A stretch of 64,000 nucleotides of DNA from Rubrivivax sp. (GTDB lineage: Bacteria; Pseudomonadota; Gammaproteobacteria; Burkholderiales; Burkholderiaceae_C). Position 1 is the stretch's first letter. Every line of letters starts with the position of its first letter. The notes under the pieces are model-generated. The model was not told the origin of the DNA. It ran no database searches and saw only the letters and a program-made list of their open reading frames with translations. The position numbers and the translations under genes are program-made. Below, piece after piece: positions 18,472 to 28,708 of the stretch. The stretch is taken from assembly GCA_020852865.1 (NCBI GenBank), contig JADYZZ010000095.1, positions 1 to 64,000 on the forward strand. The letters run 5' to 3'.

Positions 18472-19287
18472 ATGTCTGCAGCCCCTGCCCGCGCAACGGC
18501 CTGCCGCTGGTGCGGGCGCCCGCTCGGCGCGCTGCAGCAGCGCAATGGCGATGCCTGCGGCGAGGCCGCCTGCCGCTGGCGCGCCGACCGCGAGCGCCGT
18601 CGCGAGCAGGCGCTGCATGCGCTGCAGCGCTGCCGCGACGCGGCACCGGCGCGGCAGCGCGCAGGCCTGGCCGCCGCGCCCGTGGTGTGGATTCAGCCGC
18701 TCGAAGCCGCGCAGGTGGAGCTCGACGACGACGAGCGCGCCGAGCACCTGGACTTCCTCATGCGCGTGGCCGCCGCGCCGCAGGACTTCACCCGCGATGC
18801 AGTGCACGCGTACCCGGCCCGCGCCCAGCGCGCGCACGCTGCCGATGCGCCGGTATGCGGCCTGTGCGCCGGGCGCTGCTGCCTGCTGGGCCGGGCGCGT
18901 CACGGCTTCATCGACGGCCCGCTGCTGCTGCGGCGGGCCGCCGCAGCGGGCGGCAGCCTGGCCGCGGCCGCGGCCTGGTACGCCGCGCGGCTGCCGCCGC
19001 GGCATGTGCGCCATTCCTGCCTGTACCACGGCGCGCAGGGCTGCGTGCTGCCGCGCGCGGCGCGCGCACCGGTGTGCCGCGGCTACGCCTGCGAAGCGCT
19101 GCACGACGCGCGCGCCGCGCTGGCGACGCCAGGCGCCGGCGTGCTGCTCGCCGGCTGGCACCCGGACGCTGCCGGCGCGATGCCGCAGGTCGCCTGGCTG
19201 CGCGCCGGCGCGCGGGCGGAGCGAACGCCGGCCGCGGGCGGCGACGCCGAGGCTCGGCGCCGGCGCGGCCGACCCCATCCTCGATAG
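18472..19287 (+). CDS. Conserved-looking Cys-rich protein of unknown function
   Basis: The product has 271 residues with clustered cysteines: CRWCG and CGEAAC in the first 35 residues (zinc-ribbon-like), CGLCAGRCC near 125, then HSCLYHGAQGC and CRGYAC toward the end. The CxxCxxxCC arrangement resembles metal-binding YkgJ-type motifs. No signal peptide or membrane segment is seen. The ATG at 18472 is reasonable, though no strong ribosome-binding site is visible. It stands alone between the catabolic operon and a minus-strand permease gene. A metal- or Fe-S-binding role is inferred from the cysteines only. Confidence 0.65.
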   Translation: MSAAPARATACRWCGRPLGALQQRNGDACGEAACRWRADRERRREQALHALQRCRDAAPARQRAGLAAAPVVWIQPLEAAQVELDDDERAEHLDFLMRVAAAPQDFTRDAVHAYPARAQRAHAADAPVCGLCAGRCCLLGRARHGFIDGPLLLRRAAAAGGSLAAAAAWYAARLPPRHVRHSCLYHGAQGCVLPRAARAPVCRGYACEALHDARAALATPGAGVLLAGWHPDAAGAMPQVAWLRAGARAERTPAAGGDAEARRRRGRPHPR

Positions 19288-19473
19288 CCGCTCGAAGCGC
19301 GCTCGATCCTCACCCGGTCCCCGCGGCAGCCTCGGTCCGAGCGCGCTCCCGGCTCGAGCGCATCGGCGCGACGCCCCGGGGCGACCGGCGTCCGGTGCCC
19401 GGCACCGATCTCGACGGCCCCTTCCGGTGCCCGCAGGCCGCTGTGCCGCTGCGACGCCGCCGCGCCCGCCCCT

Positions 19474-20925
19474 TCAGCGCGCCAGCGGCCGCTGCAGCGC
19501 CGCCAGCAGCGCCCCGAGCGCGAGCGCCGTCGCGCTGAGCACGAAGCCGCGCTCCAGGCCGCCGGGCCCGTCGGCGATCAGCCCGACCAGGCTGGGGCCG
19601 ACGATCTGCCCGGCCGCGAACACGATCGTGAAGGCGCCGATCCCGGCCGGCCAGGCGGCGCTGGCGCAGTTGTGCCGCACCAGCGCCGTCGTCGAGGCCA
19701 CCACCGAGAGGAACACGCCGCCGAACAGCAGTCCCGAGGCGAACACCGCCGAACGCGCCGTCCATGCCACCGGCAGCGCGGTGGCCAGCGCCAGCAGCGC
19801 ATTGAGCAACGCCAGCGGCAGCCCCGAGCGGTGGCGCTGCAGCAGGCCCGACCACAGCCACGACGAAGCCACCGCGCCGCAGCCCAGCAGCACGTAGAAC
19901 GCGACGACGACGCCGGCGGGCTGCCCCTGCTCGCGCAGCAGCGTGACGATGAAAGTCATGTAGCCGATGTAGCCGACGCCGAACAGCGCGTAGCCGGCCA
20001 GCGCGAAGACGAAGGCGCGAAGCGGGAACGGCGCCAGCCGGTTGCCCGGAGCCGGCGGCGCGTGCAGCGCGCGTGTGGCCGCCGCGGTGACGAGCGTCGC
20101 GGCGAAGGCGACGATGCCCAGCGCAGCCCAGGCCGCCGGCCAGCGCGCGGCGGCACGCGCCGCGCCGGCCGCATCGGCGCCCGCGGCCGGCACCAGCGCC
20201 GGCACGCTGAACGCCGGCACGATGAGCGCCGAGACCACGATGCCCAGGCCGACGCCGCCGTAGTACACGCCGAGCACGAGGCCGGCGCGCGTCGCGTGCA
20301 CACCGGCCAGCCGCGCGGCCAGCAGCCCGCCGCCGACGAAGCTGGCGGCGCTGGCCACGCCGGTGAGGCCGCGCAGCAGCATCAGCGCCGCATCGCTGCG
20401 CACGGCGGCATGGGCCACCAGCAGCAGCGCCGCGGCGGCACCGCCGGCCAGCAGCACGGCGCGCGCGTCGCGGCGTACCAGCACGCGCGGCGCGAGCAGC
20501 GCGCCCAGCAGGTAGCCGGCGGCATTGACGGTGTTCATCGTCCCGGCGGTGAAGTAGCTCCAGCCCAGGTCGGCGCGCATCGGCGGCAGCAGCAGCGCGT
20601 AGGAAAAGCGCGCCAGCCCGAGCGACACGGCAGCGGCCAGCGCCAGGCCGAAGGCGGCACCGAGGCCGGGCGCGGCGTGGCCGGGCGCGGTGCGGCCGGC
20701 CGGCGACTTGTCGGCTTCAGCAGCAGCGCGGCCGGCCGGCGACTCGTCGGCTTCGGCGGCAGCGCGGCCGGCCGGCGACTTGTCTGCTTCAGCGGCAGCG
20801 CGGCCGCAAGGCAAGGGGTCGGCCGCGTCGCGGCGCGCTTCGTCGCCCGCGCCACCCGCGTCGCCCGCATCGCCGGCGCAGCGCAGCCCGTTCGCCTTGC
20901 GCGCCCCGCCCTCTTCGCTCGTCAC
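19474..20925 (-). CDS. YbfB/YjiJ-type MFS permease with a repeat-bearing N-terminus
   Basis: About 12 hydrophobic segments begin near residue 85. Landmarks are LGLARFSYALLLPPMRADLGWSY, AAGYLLGALLAP and FVGVGYIGYMTF-like segments, as in the YbfB/YjiJ group of MFS permeases. The substrate is unknown. A GTG at 20925 overlaps the stop of the phosphatase gene by four bases and is the likely start, because no ATG lies before the membrane domain. This gives an unusual hydrophilic leader of about 80 residues that includes three copies of a 12-residue repeat. A later internal start would remove the repeats, so the true start matters. Confidence 0.8.
   Translation of the reverse strand: MTSEEGGARKANGLRCAGDAGDAGGAGDEARRDAADPLPCGRAAAEADKSPAGRAAAEADESPAGRAAAEADKSPAGRTAPGHAAPGLGAAFGLALAAAVSLGLARFSYALLLPPMRADLGWSYFTAGTMNTVNAAGYLLGALLAPRVLVRRDARAVLLAGGAAAALLLVAHAAVRSDAALMLLRGLTGVASAASFVGGGLLAARLAGVHATRAGLVLGVYYGGVGLGIVVSALIVPAFSVPALVPAAGADAAGAARAAARWPAAWAALGIVAFAATLVTAAATRALHAPPAPGNRLAPFPLRAFVFALAGYALFGVGYIGYMTFIVTLLREQGQPAGVVVAFYVLLGCGAVASSWLWSGLLQRHRSGLPLALLNALLALATALPVAWTARSAVFASGLLFGGVFLSVVASTTALVRHNCASAAWPAGIGAFTIVFAAGQIVGPSLVGLIADGPGGLERGFVLSATALALGALLAALQRPLAR
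20692..20799. repeat. Three tandem 36-bp repeats
   Basis: Units begin at 20692, 20728 and 20764 and differ at a few positions. If translated in the permease frame each gives RAAAEADKSPAG or the Glu variant. Whole-codon unit length means copy-number changes would keep the frame. Confidence 0.85.
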
Positions 20926-21767
20926 GCGCGCGCGGCCAGCAAGGCGTCGGCCACTTCGGCAAAGCCCGCGCCGCGTTCGCCTTCGGTGAGGTAGGCCGGC
21001 CAGACCTCGAGCTCGGCGGCGAAGCGCAGCAGGTTGGCCACGCCGACGCCGAGCGCGAAGCGCTCGAACATCGGCTGGTCGTTGGTCGAGTCGCCGACGT
21101 AGATCCAGCGCCCGAGGTCGGGGGCGAGCGCGCGGCCAAACAGCCGCTCGCTCATCCAGCAGGCGCCGCTCCACTTGCCGTGGCTGCCGTACCAGCCGTT
21201 GACATGGATCGAGCTCACGGTGGCGGTCATGCCCGCCTCGCGCATCAGCGCCACCACCTGCCCGACGGCGGCGGGCGCGAGATGGGCGAACTCGGAGTGG
21301 TCGACGGCGATGTCGGTCACGCGGCCGGCGCTGTCGCGCGCCAGGGTCGCGCCGGGCACTTCGCGCAGGATGCGCCGGGCGGCGGCAGCCAGGCGCGCGG
21401 CGTTGGCCGTGCGCGTGGTCTCGTCCTGCGCGTACTCGACCATGACGCCGCCGGCGCCCGGGATCAGCGCCACGGCGCCGTTCTCGGCGACGATGGCCGC
21501 CAGCGGCCAGGCGCGCGCGAAGCCCTCGCTCCAGCCCATCGGCCGCCCGGTGATCGCGATCACCGGCACGCCGGCGGCGTGCAGGCGCCGCAGCGCGGCC
21601 AGCGCGGCCGGCTCGATCGCGCCGTCGCGCGTGAGCGTATCGTCGATGTCGGTCATCACGCCGAGCACCCGGCGCAGCTCGGACTGCGGCGCCTCGGCCC
21701 AGCGGCGCGGGCGGCGACGCCCGCATTGCGCATCGTCAAGCGGCCGCGTGCCGGCGCTGTCGATCAT
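20922..21767 (-). CDS. HAD-superfamily phosphatase (Cof/SPP-like)
   Basis: The 281-residue protein shows HAD motif I as TDIDDTLTRDG near residue 40, motif II in AITGRPMG, a Lys in HGKWSGACW, and motif IV in YVGDSTNDQPMF. The order fits the Cof/sucrose-phosphatase-like group that removes phosphate from sugar phosphates or related metabolites. The ATG at 21767 leaves only 29 bp to the divergent ppk2 gene. Its stop overlaps the GTG of the permease gene, so the pair is co-translated. The physiological substrate is not evident. Confidence 0.85.
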   Translation of the reverse strand: MIDSAGTRPLDDAQCGRRRPRRWAEAPQSELRRVLGVMTDIDDTLTRDGAIEPAALAALRRLHAAGVPVIAITGRPMGWSEGFARAWPLAAIVAENGAVALIPGAGGVMVEYAQDETTRTANAARLAAAARRILREVPGATLARDSAGRVTDIAVDHSEFAHLAPAAVGQVVALMREAGMTATVSSIHVNGWYGSHGKWSGACWMSERLFGRALAPDLGRWIYVGDSTNDQPMFERFALGVGVANLLRFAAELEVWPAYLTEGERGAGFAEVADALLAARA

Positions 21768-21796
21768 TTCAGGTTCATCCACGCCACGCGCCACCC

Positions 21797-23041
21797 ATGA
21801 CGAAGCATTCTGCCGCAAGCCCCTCGACAACCCGTGCCGCCGCCGTGAAGCGCAAGGCGCGTCGTGCGGCACCGGCGGCGCGCGCGGCGCGCGGCGCCGG
21901 CACGCGCCCGGGCAGCGAAGCCGCGCCGCGCGCGGTGGCGGCAGGCGACGCGCCGGCTGCGCTCGACCGCCGCGCACTCGAGAGCGATCGCGTCGCCAGG
22001 GCCCAGACGCGCACCGACACCGTGCGCGCGCTCGCGCTGGGCGACTTGCTGGCCGCGCACGCCGAGGGCCGCGGCTTCGGCGACGGGCCGCCCGGCGAAT
22101 GGCTGCGCGAGCTGCAGGCGCTGATCGAGGGCGCGTCGCCCGACGAGGCCAAGGCGCTGCGCAGGCTGCTCTTCGCCCGCCCGGCGCCGGCCGCGAGCGG
22201 CGTCGATCCCGACCAGGAACTCGCCGCCGGCTGGCGCGAAGGCGGCTATCCGTACAAGAACCTGCTCTCGCGCAGGCGCTACGAGCGGCAGAAGTACCGG
22301 CTGCAGGTGGAACTGCTCAAGCTGCAGGCCTGGGTCAAGGAGACCGGCCAGCGCGTCGTCATCCTGTTCGAGGGCCGCGACGCCGCCGGCAAGGGCGGCG
22401 CCATCAAGCGCTTCATGGAGCACCTCAACCCGCGCGGTGCGCGCGTCGTCGCGCTGGACAAGCCCAGCGAAGTCGAGCGCGGCCAGTGGTACTTCCAGCG
22501 CTACGTCGAGCACCTGCCCACGCGCGGCGAGATCGTGCTGTTCGACCGCAGCTGGTACAACCGCGCCGGCGTCGAGCGCGTGATGGGCTTTTGCACGCCG
22601 GCCGCGTACGACGAGTTCATGCGCCAGTGCCCGGAGTTCGAGCGCCACCTCGTGCGCTCGGGCGTGCACCTGTTCAAGTTCTGGTTCAGCGTCAGCCGCG
22701 GCGAGCAGCGCCGCCGCTTCAAGGAGCGCAAGGCGCACCCGCTCAAGCAGTGGAAGCTGAGCGCGGTCGACCTGGCCAGCCTGGACAAGTGGGACGAGTA
22801 CACCGTCGCCAAGGAGCAGATGTTCCTGCACACCGACACCAGCGACGCGCCCTGGACCGTGATCAAGAGCGACTGCAAGAAGCGCGCGCGCCTGAACGCG
22901 ATGCGCTACCTGCTGCACCGGCTGCCCTACGCCAACAAGGACAGCGGCGTCATCGGTACGGTGGATCCGCTGCTCGTGGGGCGCGCAGCGCTCGTCAACA
23001 GCCGCCACGAGGAATTCGTCGCGCCGATCGTCGAGCGCTGA
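21797..23041 (+). CDS. ppk2: Polyphosphate kinase 2 (class I PPK2)
   Basis: The 414-residue protein has a basic Ala/Arg-rich leader of about 60 residues, then the PPK2 core: Walker A FEGRDAAGKGG near residue 190, the lid-associated LDKPSEVERGQWYFQRY, Walker B VLFDRSWYNRAG and the conserved WKLS...WDEYTVAKEQM segment. It transfers phosphate between polyphosphate and nucleotides, typically forming NTPs from NDPs. It is divergent from the phosphatase gene with only 29 bp between starts, so the promoters must overlap. The leader is longer than in many homologues. Confidence 0.93.
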   Translation: MTKHSAASPSTTRAAAVKRKARRAAPAARAARGAGTRPGSEAAPRAVAAGDAPAALDRRALESDRVARAQTRTDTVRALALGDLLAAHAEGRGFGDGPPGEWLRELQALIEGASPDEAKALRRLLFARPAPAASGVDPDQELAAGWREGGYPYKNLLSRRRYERQKYRLQVELLKLQAWVKETGQRVVILFEGRDAAGKGGAIKRFMEHLNPRGARVVALDKPSEVERGQWYFQRYVEHLPTRGEIVLFDRSWYNRAGVERVMGFCTPAAYDEFMRQCPEFERHLVRSGVHLFKFWFSVSRGEQRRRFKERKAHPLKQWKLSAVDLASLDKWDEYTVAKEQMFLHTDTSDAPWTVIKSDCKKRARLNAMRYLLHRLPYANKDSGVIGTVDPLLVGRAALVNSRHEEFVAPIVER

Positions 23042-23077
23042 GCGCGGCCCTGTCTCGTTGCCGAGGAGGCACCGGAC

Positions 23078-24094
23078 TCAGGCTGCAAGGGCCGGTTCGG
23101 TGCCGCGGCGCCGCCAGGCTGCCGGCGGCAGCCCGGTGGCGCGCTTGAAGGCGCGCGCGAACGCCGCCTCCGACTCGTAGCCGACCTCCTGCGCGATGCC
23201 GGCCACGGTGGCGTGGCCGCCGCGCAGCAGCCGGGCGCCGAGTTGCATGCGCCAGCCCGCGAGGTACTGCATCGGGGGCATGCCGACGAAGCGCACGAAA
23301 CGCTCGTGCAGCGCCGAACGCGACAGCCCGACCTCGCGCCCGAGCGCCTCGAGCGTCCACGGCTCGGCGGCGCGCGCGTGCAGCAGCGCGAGCGCGCGCC
23401 CCACCTGGCGGTCGCGCAGCCCGGCGAGCCAGCCGCTGCCGCCGCCTTCGGGCAGCTGCTCGAGCCAGCGACGCACGCCGTCGACGAACACCATCTCGCT
23501 CACGCGCTCGAGCACGGCGGCGCTGCCCGAGCGGCTGCGCAGCGACTCGGCCACGGCCTGGTCGAGCATCGGCGCCACCCAGGCGCCAAGCGCGCCGGCG
23601 CCCAGGTGCAGCAGGCGCGGCAGCGCCGCGATCAGCGGGTTGAAGGGCGCGAGGTCGCAGGTCACGAAGCCGCACACGACGACCGCACTCGCCTCCTCGG
23701 CCGGCTGCGGCGCGCCCGGGCGCAGCACGCCCTGGTGGTAGCCGACGACGATCGGCTTGGGATCGGCGCGCGTGGCGAAGCGCCAGTCGCTGGCGTCGGG
23801 CGTGGCGTGCAGGCCCGGCGCGCTGGAGATGACGTGGTGGTCGCCGCGCGGGAACATCACGATGTCGCCGCGCGCCAGCCGCACCGGAGGCTGGCCGTCG
23901 GTGGCGGCCCAGGCGTCGCCGCGCGCGATGAAGTGGTAGGCCATCACGTGCTCGGCGCCGGGCAGCAGCGCCTCGGCCAGCGCGCGCGAGCCGGGCGTCT
24001 CGGCAGCCCAGGGCTCGCGGCAGCTCACGTAATAGAACACCGCGCCGCGCAGGTGCACGCTGGCGAGCACGTCGGAGAGCGGGTCGATGGTCAT
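23078..24094 (-). CDS. AraC-family transcriptional regulator with cupin sensor domain
   Basis: The 338-residue protein has an N-terminal AraC-type cupin-like domain (VHLRGAVFYYVS, LARGDIVMFPRGDHH) and a C-terminal double helix-turn-helix (WTLEALGREVGLSRSALHERFVRFVG, then VAGIAQEVGYESEAAFARAFKRATG). This is the usual layout of the group in which the cupin domain senses a small molecule. The ATG at 24094 was chosen over an upstream GC-rich extension. It is divergent from the methyltransferase gene across about 164 bp and may control it. Confidence 0.92.
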   Translation of the reverse strand: MTIDPLSDVLASVHLRGAVFYYVSCREPWAAETPGSRALAEALLPGAEHVMAYHFIARGDAWAATDGQPPVRLARGDIVMFPRGDHHVISSAPGLHATPDASDWRFATRADPKPIVVGYHQGVLRPGAPQPAEEASAVVVCGFVTCDLAPFNPLIAALPRLLHLGAGALGAWVAPMLDQAVAESLRSRSGSAAVLERVSEMVFVDGVRRWLEQLPEGGGSGWLAGLRDRQVGRALALLHARAAEPWTLEALGREVGLSRSALHERFVRFVGMPPMQYLAGWRMQLGARLLRGGHATVAGIAQEVGYESEAAFARAFKRATGLPPAAWRRRGTEPALAA

Positions 24095-24258
24095 CGCGCG
24101 CAGGTCCTCCGCGCGGGTCGTGGCGCCGGGAGCCGGACGGGCGGGCAAATCCGCGCGACGCACGGGAAAGCGCAGGCAACCGGGACGCCGAATGATGGCA
24201 CCCGCGGCCGCCCCCCGATGCAGCGCGCCGCCATCACCCCTACTGCAAGGAAGACATC

Positions 24259-25137
24259 ATGAACGCCATCGCCCGACCGCCCATTGCCCAGACGCCCATC
24301 GCCCAACCGCCCGCCGAGCTGCCGTCCCTCGATCAGAACGCCTGGTCGCCGCTCAAGCAGCGCCAGCAGGCGACCTGGGCCAGCGGCGACTACGCCGTCA
24401 TCGGCGTGACGCTGCAGATCGTCGGCGAGCGGCTGGCCGAAGCGGCCGACATCCGCGCCGGCGAGCGCGTGCTCGACGTCGCCGCCGGCAACGGCAACGC
24501 CACGCTGGCGGCGGCGCGGCGCTTCGCGCGCGTCACCGCCGCCGACTACGTGCCGCAGCTGCTCGAGCGCGGTGCCGCGCGCGCCCGCGCCGAAGGCCTG
24601 GCGGTGGAGTTCCGCGTCGCCGACGCCGAGGCGCTGCCGTTCGCCGACGCGAGCTTCGACGTCGCGCTGTCGAGCTTCGGCGTGATGTTCGCCGCCGATC
24701 CGCGCGCGGCCGCCGGCGAGCTGCTGCGCGTCGTGCGGCCGGGCGGGCGCATCGCGCTGGCCTGCTGGACGCCGGCCGGCTTCATCGGCGAGCTGCTGCG
24801 CATCGTGGCCGAGCTGGTGCCGCCGCCGGCCGGCGCCGCCTCGCCGCTGGCCTGGGGCACCGAGAGCCGCCTTGTCGAGCTGTTCGGGCCGGCCGCCGCC
24901 GACATCCGCTCGCAGCGGCGCGAGTTCGTGTTCCGCTACCGCTCGCCCGAGCATTGGCTGCAGGTGTTCCGCGACTTCTACGGGCCCACGCACAAGGCGT
25001 TCGCGGCGCTCGACGAGGCCGGCGGCGGGCGCCTGGCCGACAACATCCTCGCGCTGCTGCAGCGGCGCAACCGCGCCGCCGACGGCACGCTGGTGCTGCC
25101 GGGCGAATACCTCGAGGCCGTGATCGCGCGCGCGTGA
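24259..25137 (+). CDS. Class I SAM-dependent methyltransferase
   Basis: The 292-residue protein has a low-complexity leader (repeats of PPIAQ-like segments) and then a Rossmann methyltransferase core: motif [17 protein letters not shown] near 75, acidic loop [27 protein letters not shown] and [16 protein letters not shown]. It resembles UbiE/Methyltransf_11 proteins. The acceptor is unknown. It lies opposite an AraC-type regulator and just upstream of the SAH-controlled ahcY gene. That order may be coincidence, although both concern SAM use. Confidence 0.88.
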   Translation: MNAIARPPIAQTPIAQPPAELPSLDQNAWSPLKQRQQATWASGDYAVIGVTLQIVGERLAEAADIRAGERVLDVAAGNGNATLAAARRFARVTAADYVPQLLERGAARARAEGLAVEFRVADAEALPFADASFDVALSSFGVMFAADPRAAAGELLRVVRPGGRIALACWTPAGFIGELLRIVAELVPPPAGAASPLAWGTESRLVELFGPAAADIRSQRREFVFRYRSPEHWLQVFRDFYGPTHKAFAALDEAGGGRLADNILALLQRRNRAADGTLVLPGEYLEAVIARA

Positions 25138-25223
25138 ACTGCGCACGCCCGGTGCCGGCCGCAGGGCCCGGCGGCGCCGGCGCGGCCGGCGCCCGCCCTG
25201 CGCTGCCGATAGAATCCGCGCCT

Positions 25224-25299
25224 TCCGAGGAGCGTTGCAACCCCCGTCCGTGCACGACCGGGGCCAGGCTCGGACCGCTGCTGCAACCGCGCTCACCCG
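25224..25299 (+). promoter_or_regulatory. S-adenosylhomocysteine (SAH) riboswitch
   Basis: The known SAH aptamer layout is visible. CCGAG at 25225-25229 can pair with CTCGG at 25269-25273 as the pseudoknot. GAGCG plus TTGCA at 25230-25239 can pair with TGCAA plus CGCTC at 25282-25294 as the main stem. A CCCCG/CGGGG hairpin (about 25242-25263) forms the inner stem, and the conserved GGCCAGGCTCGG block is present. The element ends about 85 bases before the ahcY ATG. In this class SAH binding turns expression on, so ahcY is made when its substrate accumulates. Confidence 0.93.
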
Positions 25300-25381
25300 T
25301 ACGACGACGTCGCAGGGGTGGGCTCGATCCTTCGCTCAGCGTCGCCGGCGTGCGGGCCATCCCACCGACCGGAGCCCGATC

Positions 25382-26857
<1,476 letters not shown>

Positions 26858-26897
26858 GCCGCAGGCGGCCAGCGCGGGCTTGACCGGTGAAGGCGAT

Positions 26898-26925
26898 TGG
26901 ATCCAAAATGCCTCCATGGATCCAT
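26898..26925. promoter_or_regulatory. Two TGGATCCA palindromes, candidate antitoxin operator
   Basis: TGGATCCA occurs at 26898-26905 and again, within the longer palindrome ATGGATCCAT, at 26916-26925. The centres are 19 bp apart, just under two helical turns. The pair lies 15-42 bp before the ATG of the ribbon-helix-helix antitoxin gene. Such antitoxins normally bind paired palindromes in their own promoter as a complex with the toxin. Confidence 0.55.
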
Positions 26926-26939
26926 TTCGGAGGCGCGAC

Positions 26940-27239
26940 ATGGGAATCAATCTGTCGATCAAGGACGTGCCCGAAGACGTGGCCGAACGGCTGCGCCGGC
27001 GTGCCGCGCGTCACCACAGGTCGTTGCAGGGCGAACTCATGGCCATCGTCGAACAGGCTGCGCGCGCCGAGGCCGACGAAGGCCGGCAGGCCGCGCCCGG
27101 CTCGAGCCGCACGCAGGGCTGGAAGACCATCGAGCAGCTCGTGGCCGAACGCGAGGCCGCCGGCTGGAAGCCCGACCCGGCGATGGCCCGGCTGCCGCGC
27201 GGCGTGGACATCGTCCGCGCCGATCGCGACCGGCGTTGA
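26940..27239 (+). CDS. FitA-like ribbon-helix-helix antitoxin
   Basis: The 99-residue protein starts MGINLSIKDVPEDVAERLRRRAARHHRSLQGEL, the classic pattern of FitA/Arc-like antitoxins in which a short strand and two helices bind DNA as a dimer. The C-terminal half (GWKTIEQLVAEREAAGWKP) would wrap the toxin. GGAGG lies seven bases before the ATG. It is followed after 22 bases by a PIN-domain gene, forming a type II toxin-antitoxin pair inserted between ahcY and metF. Autorepression is likely, given the double palindrome upstream. Confidence 0.85.
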   Translation: MGINLSIKDVPEDVAERLRRRAARHHRSLQGELMAIVEQAARAEADEGRQAAPGSSRTQGWKTIEQLVAEREAAGWKPDPAMARLPRGVDIVRADRDRR

Positions 27240-27261
27240 AGCGGGCCCGAGCGACGAGGCC

Positions 27262-27702
27262 ATGCCGCGCAGCACCGCGCCGATGATCGCCGAGCCCACC
27301 GCCGTCTGGCGGGCCCGGCCGGCGCTGGTGGTCGATTGCAGTGTGGTCGTCGCGGCGCTGTTCGAGGAAGCCGGAGCCGAAGACAACACGCAGGTCATGG
27401 CGGGGCATTCGTTGCACGCGCCCGCCCTGCTGCCGTTCGAATTCGCCAACGTCGCCCGCAGCAAGGTCAAGGCCGGCGCGCCGGCGCGCAAGGTCGAGGT
27501 CGCGCTGCAGACCTTCGCCGACCTGCGCATCGAACTGCACTCGGTGCCCGTGGCTGCGCTGCACGCGCTGGCGCTGGCGTGCGAACTCAGCGCCTGCGAC
27601 GCGGCCTACCTCTGGGTGGCCGCCAGCGTGCAGGCGCCGCTGGCCACGCTCGACCAGCGGCTGCTCGAGGCGGCGCAGCGCCACCTGGGCAGCCGCGGCT
27701 GA
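27262..27702 (+). CDS. PIN-domain toxin (VapC/FitB family)
   Basis: The 146-residue protein has the acidic residues of PIN nucleases: first Asp in LVVDCSVVVAALFEE near residue 26, Glu in LPFEFANVARSK near 60, Asp in SACDAAYLWVAA near 113 and Asp in ATLDQRLLEAA near 132. These coordinate metal for RNA cleavage. Start sites at 27262 and 27283 are both possible. It is coupled to the antitoxin gene upstream. The quartet looks intact, so the toxin may be active. Confidence 0.85.
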   Translation: MPRSTAPMIAEPTAVWRARPALVVDCSVVVAALFEEAGAEDNTQVMAGHSLHAPALLPFEFANVARSKVKAGAPARKVEVALQTFADLRIELHSVPVAALHALALACELSACDAAYLWVAASVQAPLATLDQRLLEAAQRHLGSRG

Positions 27703-27780
27703 GATCATGATCCGCGTCCCCGGCTTGGGGCCGCAGCGCCTGCGCACCGGCGCCGACGAAACAAGAGCCGCACCCGACCG

Positions 27781-28614
27781 ATGACCGCATCGCCCCCCAT
27801 CAGCTTCGAGTTTTTCCCCCCCAACACGCCGGTGGGCAGCGAGAAGCTGAAGAGCGTGGTGGCCGAACTCGCCACTGTGCAGCCCGAGTACTTCAGCGTC
27901 ACCTACGGCGCCGGCGGCAGCACGCGCGACAAGACGCTGGCCACGGTGCGCGACATCGCCGCGCTCGGCCACGAGGCGGCGCCGCACCTGTCGTGCATCG
28001 GCAGCACGCGGCGCAGCATCGCCGAGCTGCTCGACACCTACCGCGCGCAGGGCATCCGGCGCCTGGTGGCGCTGCGCGGCGACCTGCCCAGCGGCGCCGT
28101 CACCGCGGGCGAGTTCCGCTACGCGAGCGAACTCGTGGCCTTCATCCGCGGCACGCAGGGCGGCGACTGGACGATCGAGGTCGCCGCCTACCCCGAATAC
28201 CACCCGCAGCAGCGCCATGCGCGCAAGGACCTCGAGCATTTCGCGCACAAGGTCCAAGCCGGCGCCGACGCGGCGATCACGCAGTTCTTCTACAACGCCG
28301 ACGCTTACTTCCATTTCGTCGACGAGGTGCGCCGTCTGGGCGTCGGCGTGCCCATCGTGCCGGGCGTCATGCCCTTCCACAACTACGCGCGCATCGCGCA
28401 GTTCGCGGCGCGTGACGGCATCGAGATCCCGCGCTGGGTGGCGCTGAAGATGGAAGGCTACATGGACGACGCGGCCTCGATCCGCGCCTTCGGCCTGGAC
28501 GTCGTCACCGGGCTGTGCCGGCGGCTGATCGAAGGCGGCGCGCCGGGCATCCACTTCTACACGCTCAACCAGAGCGCGCTGTCGCTCGAGGTCTGCCGGC
28601 GGCTGGGGTATTGA
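27781..28614 (+). CDS. metF: 5,10-methylenetetrahydrofolate reductase
   Basis: The 277-residue TIM-barrel flavoprotein shows ISFEFFPPNTP at the N-terminus, FSVTYGAGGSTRDKT, LVALRGDLP, AAYPEYHPQ and QFFYNADAYFHFVDE, all hallmarks of MetF. It reduces methylene-THF to methyl-THF for methionine synthesis. Length is normal. In related genomes metF commonly follows ahcY closely; here a toxin-antitoxin module lies between. The ATG at 27781 leaves 78 bases after the toxin gene, so metF may be read from the ahcY or toxin-antitoxin promoter. Confidence 0.97.
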   Translation: MTASPPISFEFFPPNTPVGSEKLKSVVAELATVQPEYFSVTYGAGGSTRDKTLATVRDIAALGHEAAPHLSCIGSTRRSIAELLDTYRAQGIRRLVALRGDLPSGAVTAGEFRYASELVAFIRGTQGGDWTIEVAAYPEYHPQQRHARKDLEHFAHKVQAGADAAITQFFYNADAYFHFVDEVRRLGVGVPIVPGVMPFHNYARIAQFAARDGIEIPRWVALKMEGYMDDAASIRAFGLDVVTGLCRRLIEGGAPGIHFYTLNQSALSLEVCRRLGY

Positions 28615-28708
28615 GGGCAGCGGCCGGCCGCCTGCCGGCCCTCGCGCGGCGCGGCGGCCCGCGTTCGCCGGAGGCTCGCGCGGCAGCCGCCGGCGCCGCG
28701 CAGCGCCC

